A stretch of 64,000 nt of DNA from Tanypteryx hageni (GCA_028673005.1 CM054114.1:17545137-17609136), one strand, 5' to 3'. Positions 24,384 to 36,011 are shown, counted from the stretch's first letter. The notes: generated by a model not told the origin, from the letters alone. Numbers and translations: made by a program.

Positions 24384-24934
24384 CTCTAAAGGCTCCATCA
24401 TAATTCTCCGAACCAATGACCTGGTAGGGCATCTTCATCATCCCCCCCTCCATATTGCCTCACACTCCCCAATCCCTTCTCTCACTCCCCTCTCTCCACT
24501 CCATCAAATTCCTCCTCTACCTCCAACTCCCACCACCCCCATCCCCGAAAACTCCTCCACACCCTCCTTCCCTCCACCCTCTCCACACCCTGCACACCAT
24601 CCACACCCTCCACCACACCCACAACCCCATCCACACCCTCCACCCCATCCACACCCTCCACACCATCCACAACCTCCACATCATCCACATGCTCCACATC
24701 CTCCACACCCTCCACCACATTCACATTCTCCACACCCTCCACACCAACCACCCCATCCACAACCTCCACATCCTCCACACCCTCCACATTCTCCACATTC
24801 TCCACACCCTCCACACCAACCACCCCATCCACATCCACCACATCCTCCACACCCTCCACACCCTCCACGTCCTTCACACCCTCCAACCCCTCCTCCTCTG
24901 CCACCTCCTCCCCAACCCTAGCTCTCTCCTGCAC
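24384..24934 (-). CDS. Exon A (about 551 bp), containing a minisatellite; frame disturbed
   Basis: Minus strand: acceptor ATTTATTTCAG, then an open frame VQERARVGEEVAEEEG followed by about 120 residues of Val/Glu/Gly/Asp repeats, stopping at 24482. At the far end another frame reads KMPYQVIGSENYDGAFR into a good donor AGAG|GTTAGT. The two frames differ by one, with a run of seven G (24442-24448 region) and the repeat tract between them. Either the exon has suffered a slippage frameshift, or the repeat lies in a separate exon or intron. The acidic start is compatible with the rest of the inferred cytoplasmic tail. Confidence 0.45.
24540..24890. repeat. Minisatellite of CCACACCCTCCA-like units
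   Basis: About 30 imperfect copies of 6- and 12-base units (CCACAC, CCTCCA, CATCCA). The repeat is open in one frame on each strand: HTLH/HIHTLH-type on plus and VEGVED-type on minus. Confidence 0.9.
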
Positions 24935-25800
24935 CTGAAATAAATGCCAGAATAAATCAATTAAGGAATGAATTGCTAAATATTAACTTATTTTTAGATT
25001 CTGCAAAGCTCTATGAAAAATCAAAATTGTTAAACTAAATACTAATAAACATAACTCGGCACAATTCCCATTTCTTGTTCCTACTGTTCAGCCAGCAATG
25101 CTATATCAAACTACACCCACTTGACGCCCTTAATTGGTGCCAGGAAAATCAGGCGCTAACTGAAACAGCGCTATTCGGACCACGTACATCCATAAAAATG
25201 AAGTTTTTAATTCGTTATTGAGATTCTGTTAATGGAAATGAAAATGGTAATATTTTACAAATAATACACCAATGTATTATTTGTTAACCATATTACGTAA
25301 CGTATAATAGGTCATAATTTGCATTGCAATTATATTTAAATTGTACAATAAAACTTGAATATAAATGAAGATCATACTGCATTTTACGGAACTTATGTTG
25401 ATCTCATGTGGGATATGAGCTTTAATGGGGTTAGAGCAGAATTTTCAAAGTATGAGCCGCAAAATGTTGAAAATGGGCCGCAAGGACCTTACCCACAAAA
25501 CTTATAGTTTCTTGATGGGTAAAAGGTTATTACCAAATCAGTCGAATACCATCCTTACAAAATTTCCCACCCATTCCCGCTGTTAGAGCACTTGTCATTG
25601 TTCTATCCCTTTCTCAAAAACTGACCTACTGCAGCACCCTCGTGCAGCAAAGGAGCACCATCTGCTTCCTCACGAATTATTTTCCTGGAAAATGCAAAGC
25701 GTATTTTACGAAGTTTCATTCTCGATAATCTTATATCTGAGGATAAATTTTGTTGAAGTTATATTTCCGGAAACCAATTCTATTGTTAATTACAACTAAT
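24935..25800. other. Intron or intergenic, nothing recognised
   Basis: No sustained frame. An 11-bp segment at about 25672-25682 (minus) has a good acceptor and donor but is too short to call. Confidence 0.4.
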
Positions 25801-25975
25801 TCAAAACGGAGAAATCTCCCAATAACCATAAAAATAATAAAAAGGAAAAACACACGCCGGTTGAGGAGAAATTACTCCACGCCAGGGACCTAGCACACGC
25901 TATCTCAGACACACTACGGGTTTATGGGAAACTACTCCATGCCAGAGACTTTTTCTCACACACGCACAAAACATA
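25801..25975 (-). repeat. Dispersed repeat, inverted copy of 26938-27060
   Basis: Carries AAACACACGCCGG...GGAGAAATTACTCCACGCCAGGGACC. Inverted, it matches 26938-27060 and also 34360-34490 (same sense as 26938). The pair 25801/26938 encloses the Penelope RT piece, so it may be that element's terminal repeat. Confidence 0.65.
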
Positions 25976-26009
25976 AAATAATTTAGTGAGCACATGGAAC
26001 ACTTTGATG

Positions 26010-26930
26010 ACATCGATATTGACAATAACATGTCTGAAGAAACATTTACTAAACAAGAACCCAATCTCTTGAGCAAAGAATTTAACTTTTGTCTCCTTTA
26101 CATAGAACCTTATTTAGATAATATTATAGGCATTGAATAATCCATTGAAGACCTTGATGATACTACCATAAATCACGTAAGAGCTGCTTGAACAATACAA
26201 CTGGAATATAATATAAAAAACAATACTACAAATCACCTTCCCAGTCCCGATTACAAACTCATCAAACTTTTAAAATTAAAAGACTTTTTATTTAAAAGCC
26301 GATAAAGGAAATTCCGTTGGCATCGTGTCATGAATCAGCAAGATTATTTTGATAAAGTTGAACAATTATTTGAAAACGGACCTTATTCACTTCTCAACAG
26401 AAATTCTTTTAATCAAATGATTTTTTCTACCAAGGACACCATAAAAGAAAAAACTGCCTACAACTCAGAAGAGGTCTTACATTATAAGATTACGGTTTCA
26501 AATCCTACCATTTCAATGTCACATTGTTTACCTTAAGTTCACAAACCCGGAATTTCTGAGACCTATTGCTTCATATATTGATTTCCACACTTATCTCCTT
26601 TATAAATGGTTAGTTGACGAATTTAAAAACCTGAAGATTCATTGACACTGCCAAAAATGTAATACTTAGTGATTCCCAAGCGTTAGATTCTTTTGATGTC
26701 ACGTCTCTCTTTCCTAGCATCCCAATAAATACTACACTTAGTTTTCTCGCTTCCCCCGACATCCATTGAATAAATTAACTCTTCTAAATTCTGCATGAGA
26801 CAAACTTTTTTCCTATTCTATAAAAACATTTACAAACATCAGGATTGGGCAGCCATTGGGAATCAACTTTCACCTTTTGGCCAATTTATTCATTAACTTC
26901 TTTGAACAAAAACACAATTAGTTTCCAATA
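26010..26930 (+). pseudogene. Penelope-like element RT, N-terminal and middle part
   Basis: Recognisable pieces in shifting frames: KADKGNSVGIV and DKVEQLFENGPYSLLNRN (26300-26400), PKVHKPG near 26535, SFDVTSLFPSIPINTT (about 26690-26740) and GSPLSPFGQFIHNF-like sequence at 26850-26905, which restores to the LPMGSPLSP...ANLF motif of the family in another frame. At least four frame changes. The YVDD palm and the GIY-YIG endonuclease are not present downstream. It is flanked by inverted copies of a 120-170 bp repeat. Confidence 0.75.
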
Positions 26931-26937
26931 GGAACCC

Positions 26938-27060
26938 AGAGAGTGTGACTGCAGGAGTGTTAGGCCCCTGGCGCAGAGTAATTTCCCTTAAACCGGCGTG
27001 TGAGCAGTCCCTTTTTACTATTTTTATGGTTATTAGGAGGTTTCTCCATTTTTCATTACT
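26938..27060 (+). repeat. Dispersed repeat (three copies in window)
   Basis: Shares CCTGGCGCAGAGTAATTTCC..TAAACCGGCGTGTG and TTTTTATGGTTATTAGGAGG with the inverted copy at 25801-25975 and with 34360-34490, the latter inside the Merlin element. Confidence 0.7.
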
Positions 27061-27429
27061 ACCAATCTTTACTGCTTCTCTTTTACCCAAAACTCCTGCA
27101 TTGCCTTTCTTTAGTTACGACTGTAAGGTGAAAGTCTTAAAATCAATTTTTTGGGATGTCATCAAACTAATACCATAGTAAGATTCCTCGTGTGAAAAGA
27201 GAAAGGAAAGTGATTTGTCAGTATATTTCTTTCCTTTGATGACAAGAATGGAAAACTATCTGAAATCCATGTAATAATTCTTTATATTCTACCATATTTG
27301 CCAGATGATTTTTGCCATCATGTAATTTCCAATTCTACTTTGCAATAAGATAAACAGGATTTTTATTTTACTGGCGTAATTTATAACTCATTTTCGAATA
27401 GCGTTGTATAAATACTGTTTCGATTAATA

Positions 27430-27432
<3 letters not shown>

Positions 27433-27473
<41 letters not shown>

Positions 27474-27717
27474 CAACTTACGGAAAAGGAAAGGTAAAAT
27501 GAATATATGGATGTCAACAAGGTGTTGGGATGAGGAAACCCAGTGAGCACTCACCAATCAGACGACTTCAGGTTGGCGAGGCTCCGGGGATGTCGAAGCG
27601 ACACACGTAAAATAACACAAAAACACAGAAACATCACAAACGTAAAGCTTTCGGAACTACTCCTTCTTCAGCTACAGAGAGAGAACTGGTTTCCTCATCC
27701 CAACACCTTGTTGACAT

Positions 27718-27760
<43 letters not shown>
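27433..27760. repeat. Two AT microsatellites with an inverted 36-bp repeat
   Basis: (AT)n tracts at 27433-27472 and 27720-27757. Next to them are inverted copies of ATGGATGTCAACAAGGTGTT...GGGATGAGGAAACC (27505-27541 and 27689-27722). Between the copies lies AAAGCTTTCGGAACTACTCC..CTTCAGCTAC, a motif of the kind seen at ends of dispersed arthropod repeats. Confidence 0.75.
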
Positions 27761-27762
<2 letters not shown>

Positions 27763-28112
27763 GTACCATAAGGATTATTTTATTATACAGAGTAGCTATC
27801 GATCATTTCAATCTGCCTAGTAATATCAAGGTATTGAAAGAAATGTCTTGCATATTTGTGCGCTTCAGCTTTAAAATAATTTATTGGCGTAAATAGTGTG
27901 GTAATATGGCAGTAAAATAGTTTTTAATTAATATCTAATGAGTTCCAAATAAAATCAGCGGAAATTCTATTTGGAAAAGGAACTAATTATTTAGTTTTTC
28001 TGTTATTAAATTGCGCTCGCTTCTTGGATGATTCCATTTTCCAGTTTAATTATATTGTATTGTATGACATGCTGATTAATTTCTAGACTGGTTTCCAAAG
28101 GATTTGTTTTAC

Positions 28113-28166
28113 CTAAAACTTTAAAATATCTTAAAATTGTGATATCGGAGCGAGATTTGTACTGTT
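28113..28166 (-). CDS. Exon F (54 bp) with conserved YKSRSDITILRYF
   Basis: Minus strand: strong acceptor ACATTCTTTTCCCCTTAG, 54 bp, donor TTTTAG|GTAAAA. The frame (two bases, 17 codons, one base; phase 1 to phase 1) reads QYKSRSDITILRYFKVL. A diverged copy is on the plus strand at about 1516-1570. Over the 13 shared codons YKSRSDITILRYF the two differ at three bases, all synonymous (TCT/TCC, ATC/ATT, TTA/CTA). This suggests the peptide was under selection in at least one lineage. It lies between the micro-exons at 38 kb and exon A at 24.9 kb, on the same strand. The phases are not compatible with direct joining to either, so intermediate exons or another gene are possible. Confidence 0.6.
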
Positions 28167-29599
28167 CTAAGGGGAAAAGAATGTAAATTCTAATTCTTAT
28201 CACAGAAATTTGGTAATTGATCATATTTTCTCGAAAGTCTACCAAAACGTACCGCTTTTGCATTTTAAATCGCATTTTATCGGATTGTTGCCATGGAGAC
28301 GACTATTACCGAACTCGGCTTGAGCATAGACGAGTGAACAAATGGATTATTTTCTTTTCCGCTCGACTACCATTCAGCAATGGACACTTAATCCATACAT
28401 GTTAGAGTATAAACAGTAGCGTTAATTACATTAGTTTATTTAAAATAATACATGCAAAATACTACTATAATGTCAGAAAGAGATTTTGACATTGCTTTTA
28501 GTATTTTAAACCTGATAATACTCTATTAATTTGTTTTTGCAATTTTTCTCTATCATTGATAAACTATGAATTGCAAATGGTATTTATACCATGGGAATTC
28601 CTTGGAATGACTAACACATAGTGAAACATTTCCTGCCATTATAAGTAATCAATTAGGGATGCAAACTTTGGAAAACCAGCCTGCATTAGTCCTGGTTTGG
28701 ACATCTTGTTGAGATGTAAATTCAGCTCTGTATTTCTGGTTTAAAAGCAGCGCATATATATTCTATGTGTGAAATGTTACTTTTGTACTCTATGTACGAA
28801 AGATTTAATCAATTTACGCTATTTTCTGTCGCAGGTTAACTAATTATTAATTTATATGTAGCAATTTATGAATACAAATTTTTGTGGGCCGCAACATATA
28901 TGTTCATATTTTACAGGGCCGCAGAGAAAAAAGTTTCAAAACCCCTGTGGTCTTGATAAATAAAAGAACGAGGAATGAGACCAAATACAGGAAGAATTCA
29001 AATATCTTGGTATTGCATTAAAAAAAACTGAACAACCGAATAGGGAGCAATAAACAAAAAATACAAAGCACGAAAGGAATGCAAACATATTTTAATTTAA
29101 TGAGCGAAATGCTGGGACGAAGGCATGTGTCCTGAAATTAAACATTTAATTTAACCTCAAGAGTTTAGATTTTCCCCTTTTTCTTCTCTGACTGCCGGTT
29201 ATCAGTCATTATCTATTTTATTTAAAGGGAAAATATATTTTAAATAAAGTTCACTCTATATTTTGACCTACATAAACAGCGACAAGTGCACACAGAACCA
29301 ACCATCAAGCAACTGTAAATACTGATGTCTTGTGTGTTGTAAATGCTCAGTGGACATCACATATTACACCAGAAATTTTGAAGAGTGTTAATATGGAATG
29401 CGCGAGCGCAATTCAGATAAAGTTATTAAATTATTTAGTTAAAAGTCCCGGGATGTTGTTATTCGAAAATGTCGCATACTAGCTCAGTCCCGCGGTTGTT
29501 AGAGGCCCATGGTAACTCTGTCCCACGCACAGGCACTAGATTCATGGAATGAGACGTTTCGCCGCGAGATACGGTTCGCCGCCGTCGTTAATGAATTTT
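28167..29599. other. Intron or intergenic; homology to 1290-1515 at its left end
   Basis: 28167-28370 (minus) is homologous to 1290-1515 (plus), upstream of the exon F copy. The rest is AT-rich with a GC-richer patch at about 29470-29590 that has no recognisable feature. Confidence 0.45.
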
Positions 29600-30206
29600 T
29601 AGTGTAATGGAAAGAATAGGCTGAATCGATTTCAAGGAAATTTGGTATATAGAATCTTCACATAAATACAGTAGGTGTTTGGATTTTGTGCCTAAACTAT
29701 CCAGCAGAAGTGTATATTGCAACTTGAAACATTTGTTTTCATGATTCCGGAATAGATTAGCCGAACCAGTTTCAACTAAATTTGTTAAATATAATCTTCT
29801 AAAAAATAGGTGAATAAGTGTTATATGAAGACGGCATCAAAGCAGCAGTGATGCCACTACTGCAAAATTATTTTTTTTTGTTTTCATGAATTTATTTAGG
29901 TCTGGTCAAACGGATGCCACAGAAATTTTGTATGAAGGAGGTGCGCAACACATTAAAATGAAATCAAGACGTGTTTTATAGATATAAAATTCATGACTGC
30001 ACATACAAGGAATAAAATTCTTTACGTTTTGCATAACTTTCAACGATATTTAATATTTATAGGATATAAATATATTCAAAACCATAGCGGCCATAACGGC
30101 ATATTTGTTTCAGATCAGACATACGGGTGCGCCATAATAACAAATTAAACTCTTAATGACGGTATTGAACGGAATTGGATTCTACGCATTCTCGTCCAAA
30201 GCCATG
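29600..30206. repeat. Diverged repeats related to the foldback element
   Basis: Contains several degraded copies of GATTTCAA..AAATTTGGTA, ATAGAATCTTCACATAAAT and GTGCCAC/GATGCCAC words that also build the adjacent foldback element. Confidence 0.55.
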
Positions 30207-31622
30207 AATTTTATTAGTGCTTTTCGTCATTGCTGAAAAGCACTATTATCTAAGTGATGTCCGTCCGTCCGTACGCATATATCAGGGAAGAATCGGATAA
30301 ATCGATTTCAACCAAATTTGGTACATAGAATACTGACATAAATTAATGACCAAAATAACATGTTTTGGCCAACTCGACTAATCAGGGGTGCCACAATTGC
30401 AAAGTTAAACATTTCGGTAGTTATGAATTCGGATGGATTTAACTTAACCGATTACAAAGAAATTTTTTTAAAGAGGCATGCAACATAATATGACAAATAA
30501 ATATTTTTGTATAGTTATAGAAAACAGGGCTGCCATAATACAAGGAACAAAATAATTTTCTTTTTACAGGTATTTGTGTTGAACTGTCTACATCAATTTT
30601 AACCAAATTTAACATTTACAATAAAAACATATAAAAAACATGTTAGCGTATTAAACTGAATAAGCCAAACAGGAGAGTCACAATTACAAATTAAACTCTT
30701 TCAATTATTAAGGATTTGGAAGTAATTGGCTAAAAGGATTTCAATTAATTTTTTATATAAGATGTTTACAATATAACATAACGAAATCAAGAAAATTAAA
30801 GCGGAGCTCAAGAGCATGGCAACAACAATAAAAGGTTAAATAATATTTTTACACGTATTTCTAGTGAATTGACTTCATGGATTTTAACAAATTATGGAAT
30901 ATATAATCTTCATATAAATAAATAACCAAAATATTATATTTCAACCATGTCGACTAAACAGGGATACCACAATATCAAGGTAAGATTTTTTCTGTAAGTA
31001 TGAATTTGGAAGGTATTGGCTAAACGGATCTCAAAGAACTTTCGTTTGTATGTTATGGTATGTTGTAAAATCATATATATAAAGTTTAATTGAAATCCAT
31101 TCAGCCAATTCCTGCCAAATCCTTAATTACAGAAAGTTTAATTTGTAATTGTGGCACCTGTTTGGCTGATTCGGTTTAAATATGCTAATGTAGTTTTGTA
31201 TATATGTGGATATTATAAATATTAATTTTGGTTGAAACTGATGCGGTCAGTTAAAGACAAATACGTGTAAAAGATTTTTTTATTCCTTGTATTGTGGCAG
31301 CCCTGCTCACTCTATCTATCCAAAAATCTTGATTTTGTTATTTGATGTTGCACGCCTCTTTAATACAGAATTTCGTTCAAATCGGTTTAGCCAATTCATT
31401 CGAAAGTTCGAATTACCGAAATGTTTAACTTTGCAATTGTGGCACCCATGCTTGGTCGATCCGGTCCAAATATGTCATTTTGGTCATGTACTTATGTGAA
31501 AATTCTAGGTACCAAATTTGGTTGAAATCGGTGCCAGTTCTTTCCTGATATACGCGCACGGACTGACGGACGGACATCCACGAAGATAATAGTGCTTTTC
31601 AGCAGTGACGAAAAGCACTAAA
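30207..31622. mobile_element. 1.4-kb foldback element with arms of about 0.65 kb
   Basis: The left end (TTAGTGCTTTTCGTCATTGC..., then GTCCGTCCGTCCGTACGC) and the right end are inverted copies, with pairing extending inward for roughly 650 bp each side to about 30830/31020. Each arm is built of degenerate units of about 170-200 bp containing CGATTTCAACCAAATTTGGT and GGTGCCACAATT.CAAAG. The extreme ends are themselves hairpins (AGTGCTTTTC..GAAAAGCACT). No transposase is present. The structure resembles foldback-type elements. Confidence 0.8.
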
Positions 31623-33049
31623 ATGGGGGAGGGAAAGTGAAGGTAAACGATGGGTGTGATAAACAAGGTAAAATTCTTATTGTGATTTTAAAAGTTAAAT
31701 ATATCTGACTTCTTATTCTAATGGGTAACTCGTAATTAAATTTTCTGTCAACTCATCATGACGTTATCTTTCAGTTATTTATGTTATTATGGTAGGAAGG
31801 AAGGAATAAGGAATCTCGGCACGACAGTCGATCTAGCATATTCCTTCGAAGTGATCGTATCGGATATACCTTGTATTAAATCGGTGATATTAAGTTGTAA
31901 CGGAAGATCTATTTCTTCATATTATGCTTGTTCATAAATTTGGTCCCTATAAACCATGTTTCCGAGATCAAATATATCTTTAAGCCTACCAGTCATTAAC
32001 AAGATTTTGAAGTAGGTACTTATCCTACATCCAAATAATTGAAAATTGCAATTTTATGCTTTCTTGCACAAATATCGAAAAAACACCTTGCGACGAAAGG
32101 TCATTCGCGGCGAAACGGCTGCGGCGAAACGGCCGCGGCGAAACGTCCTAGACCCCTAGATTCGATGGAAATAAAAAGTAATCGACAAGAGAAATTTATG
32201 TTTATAAATGGCACCCTCATTTTCGACCAATGCGAACTTGGAACTTTTAGCTAGCATGGATATTATTTTTGTTGGTGGCACATTTAAAAAGTCAGGTTTT
32301 TACTATCCACGGCATACCTTTGGTATTTTTCTTGCTTCCTAATAAAGGCGGTGAGGCTTTTCAATATTTAATCTCCTAATGGTTTAAACTCCGGTTAAAT
32401 TTATCACCAAGTATAGTGTACACGGATTTCCAGAAAGCTACTTTTCTTACAGACAGAAAAATGGGAAGGAAACTTTAGTTTCGCGCTGGGATTGAGTTAG
32501 TATGTCCTTCCGAAAACCCTGGGACGGAGTTAGTATTTTTTTTTTACCGCTGCTGGATGGAATTAGTATGCACCGACCTCAAGTCCTTGGCCGTACGAAT
32601 TAATCATAACTTTTTAATGCATTTCTGATGAGAATGCATCTCTGTTTAACACTGTACGTAGTTTCTCGACTATGCACGTCTTTTAATCGGTTTTCTACGG
32701 CAAATATTAACGAAGTTGATATTTTTTGCTCAAAGGTACCATCCCAGGGGGTTTGTTTCCCGCGGTTTCTGCCACATTTAAACGCTCTTATGTATCACGA
32801 GGCGACATGACACCATTTTGTTCTCATTACGACTACTATGAGTTTTAATTTCGTCCCGCTTGATTTTTGCGCTTGAAATAAAAAATATGTGACACTAAAT
32901 TTTTGCAGGCCCCTTAGCTGTTACAAAAGTAATAGATTTTAAAGATCAATGGTCACGTTCAGCCAACTTATTACCGTATTTATCGCAACACTGCGTATGT
33001 TCCAGTTTACGTTCTGATGAGAGATCCCATGTGAATAGGGTGATCAGAT
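31623..33049. other. AT-rich DNA with a small GC-rich repeat
   Basis: At 32085-32150 there are tandem GCGGCGAAACG units, akin to the GGCGC..GAAA motifs at 46725-46835 and 50635-50725. Nothing else is recognised. Confidence 0.5.
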
Positions 33050-34920
33050 GCTGATCGTCACAACCGGGACAATATGAGTTTTGAAGGAGAAAATCCGGGA
33101 CATTAAAAAAACACGGGACAATGGAAATTTCGCTATTTTTAGATTTTCTATATTTGAAATAAAGACGTCTAGAAAAGAGGAAATACATTTCTAATCACTT
33201 TAATAGCATTTTAATTTATATATTTCATGAATAATTTAAAAGTATTATAATAAAGTAGCCAAAGGTTTTTTCAGTCATATTTTAGAGTTCTTCTATCTGC
33301 CATAATTAAATTTTGATTCTTTTTATCATCTCACAAAAATCTTACCAGGTCAAATGTAAGTTACATTTACATTTCCAAAATGCAATCGTTTGGCTTTACA
33401 TAGAGAAGATTTCGTTTATCAAAGGGGAAAACAAGGGAGTCACAGTAAGATGCGTAAAGAAAATCTGCAGGAAGAGCATATCCATCGGAGCGGGACCATA
33501 TTTGCTTGGCGGGAACTTGGAATAGATATTTTTCTGTCAGTAGCGTTGGCGTGGATATTGAAGTATCTAACATCTGTTACTGTTAGGGAAACGATACATT
33601 GCCATGAGACAATCAGGCGACTTATATATTGTCTCAGGGAGCTTTGTCCGCGTGATTGGAGGGGAATTCGTCTCAAATTGGAAGTCCAGGACACATAGTT
33701 GAGATTGATGAGAGCGCTTTTGCCCATCGTAAATATAACCGTGGGCGACTGACTAGGACTAAATGGATAGTCGGAGGAATTGACAGGAGGACACGCAACA
33801 CATTCCAATTCCTGGTTAAAAACAGGAATTCCAAACTGTGTTATTTTCCGATTCGTAGGCAAAGGATCGGTGCTCAAGACCGATAAGTGGCGAGGATACT
33901 CGGAGCTAGAAGCCTTGGGGTATCACCACCATAGAGTGAATCGCTCAAAGAATTTTGTGAATCCAGAAGACACCAGGACTCATACTAAAATACCGAGTGT
34001 TACTGGGTGGTGGTAAAGAGGGATATAAGGAGGAGGTCAGGTAGAAATAATTTCACCAGATTCTATGGAAGCATTTTTCATAGAATACATGGGAAAAAGG
34101 AGGCATGCTACGAAGGTAGGGCTATTCTTTCATTTAATGGACGCTATTAAGTGTTTCTACCCGAATTAAGTACAGGTAGCTGAAATTATTTTATTGAATT
34201 ATTTTGCTTGGCAAGGCTCCTTAAAAGCCGCTAGGTGATATTTGTATATAGTCCGTGTTAATTGTGCTCCGACAAGCATCATTTTAGAGCGGCCTAAGGG
34301 ATTTATTTACGTAAATGTAATTGATTTTGTGTGTGGGTGTGTGGGTGGGTGCGCGTGCGTGCGTGACATTGTGTGAGTGTTCGGTCCCTGGTGTGAAGTA
34401 ATTTCCTCTATACCGGTGTGTATTTGTTTATTTAATTTTTAATTTTTATGGTTATAAGGAAGTTTCTCCTTTTTCCTTTTTTAATGTAGCTTTTTGTTTG
34501 CCATTCCGGCACTTTATGAAACTGTGGAAAGAATATTTTCACAAATAAATGTTTAGTAGTCTGATGAACAAAATCGTCTGTATGTAAAACCAATCGATTG
34601 CATTTTGTTATGTAAATTTAACTTACATTTGACTAGTTAAGATTTTTATGAGATGATAAAAATGGATCCAAATTTGATTAAGGCAGATAGAAGAACTCTA
34701 GAATATGACTGAAAACCCTTTGGCTAATTTATTGTAATACTGTCAAATTATCCATGAAATATATAAATTAAATTGCTTTTAAATTATAAATAAAAATGTA
34801 CCTCCTCTTTTCTAAACGTTTTTATTTCAAATATAGAAAACCTAAAAAAATCAAAATTTCCTTTGTCCCGTTTTTTTTCCGGATTCTCTGCTTCAAAACT
34901 CCTTTTGTCCATATGGCAGA
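33050..34920 (+). mobile_element. Merlin-type DNA transposon with long TIRs
   Basis: 33050-33405 and 34555-34920 are inverted copies of each other, about 350 bp each. Shared stretches include GAGTTTTGAAG.AGA.AATCCGG, TAGAAAAGAGGA..TACATTT and GATAAAAA..TGAT / AGAAGAACTCTA.AATATGACTGAAAA. Between them lies a Merlin transposase relic plus a copy of the dispersed repeat of 25.8/26.9 kb (34360-34490) and a (GTGT)n stretch near 34330. Outer ends are ragged: the left copy begins near CACAACCGGGACAATATG, the right ends near CCATATGG. No clean target duplication was found. Confidence 0.75.
33388..34150 (+). pseudogene. Merlin (IS1016-like) transposase relic
   Basis: Reads through several frames. An N-terminal zinc-ribbon region is not clear. 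Then come GHIVEIDESAFAHRKYNRGR (first catalytic Asp; about 33690-33750), TKWIVGGIDRRTRNTFQFLV, VLKTDKWRGYSELEALGYHH (second Asp; about 33875-33930) and VNRSKNFVNPEDTRTHTKI (about 33937-33993). The third acidic residue, normally a Glu in an HTNxIE..W context, is not present in the surviving frame. At least three frame changes, and a stop at 34014-34016. It lies centrally between long inverted repeats. Confidence 0.8.
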
Positions 34921-35475
34921 AATTACATTTTGTCTTTTAAAATACTCCCATTAAGAACACAAATCAATATATTATAATTGCAGTGAAGTTCCCCCTATCA
35001 GACCTTCAGTTATTTCATAATTACAATAACCTTTCTTAACTTCACTAAAATATCATTTACATGGTCACCACCAAAGTTACTTGCAATGGGTAATGCCATT
35101 TTTTTTCATTGCTGTGAGTGGACATCAGTCTACTTAGTTTTATTCTGAAAATTTTAATAAAGATGAAACGCATGCATTCATTCGTAAACTTATCCAAGAC
35201 CCCTAGTATGTGCTACAAAGGAAAGGAAGTGAAATGCTCTTGCAACAGAGCTAAAAGAGATAATAGAAAGTAAAGCAGGGAGCTAAGCTATCAGTCTATG
35301 TAGCGCGCTATCCTCTAACACAGAGATTAAGCTTACAGGAGATTTGTAAACTGCCTTTGTTCCTGATGTTGAAATGCTATACGAGTCGAAAATGGTTACT
35401 TAAAATTTGACAAATTTATGTTTTTATCTTCATGTTTTCAGTTATAGAACCCAGGAAATTTTACTCCCTAATGCA
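34921..35475. other. Left flank of the inverted duplication
   Basis: No repeat recognised. A possible 26-bp micro-exon on minus (35337-35362; acceptor CATTTCAACATCAG, reading EQRQFTNL, donor CCT|GTAAGC) would change phase 0 to 2. Its polypyrimidine tract is weak. Confidence 0.35.
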
Positions 35476-36011
35476 TAAGATGGTAGTAGCTAGCAGGGAT
35501 TCTAACATAATGAAATATTTTTTATCTTCAGGTTCGGTTAATATTATGATGCTCTGGTTTCATTCCCGTTCAGTTACTTTAGAAAACATACAAGTTCAGT
35601 TACTGTTTAAACCGGTTTAGTAGTGATTGTTTGTTTAAATAAACAGGCACTAACATCCATTCTTAAAATTTACCTATTCACCATAGGTTTCAACCATCTC
35701 TTAAGAAAAATAGTTATATGGAACATTAATTGCTAAAAAAATGTTCAAGAAAACATATTACGGTCAAGTGATGAAACTCACACACAGAAATACAATATTG
35801 CAGTCGGTTACCAAAATTACATAATATAGGTAAATACTTTTAAATTACTGCAATAATGAATATATGCAAATTGTAAAAATAACTTAAACAATACCGCATT
35901 TACTTATGGAATTGCCCCACTTTTTCACACAATATTTTTACTCTAAAACAAGGCTGGGGCAAATGAGCAGTTTTCCCCTTTTGGTTTTTAGAACATTTCA
36001 CTATCAACATA

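Noticed and set aside
25672..25682. 11-bp segment between good splice signals on minus
   Set aside because: Too short to support from sequence alone.
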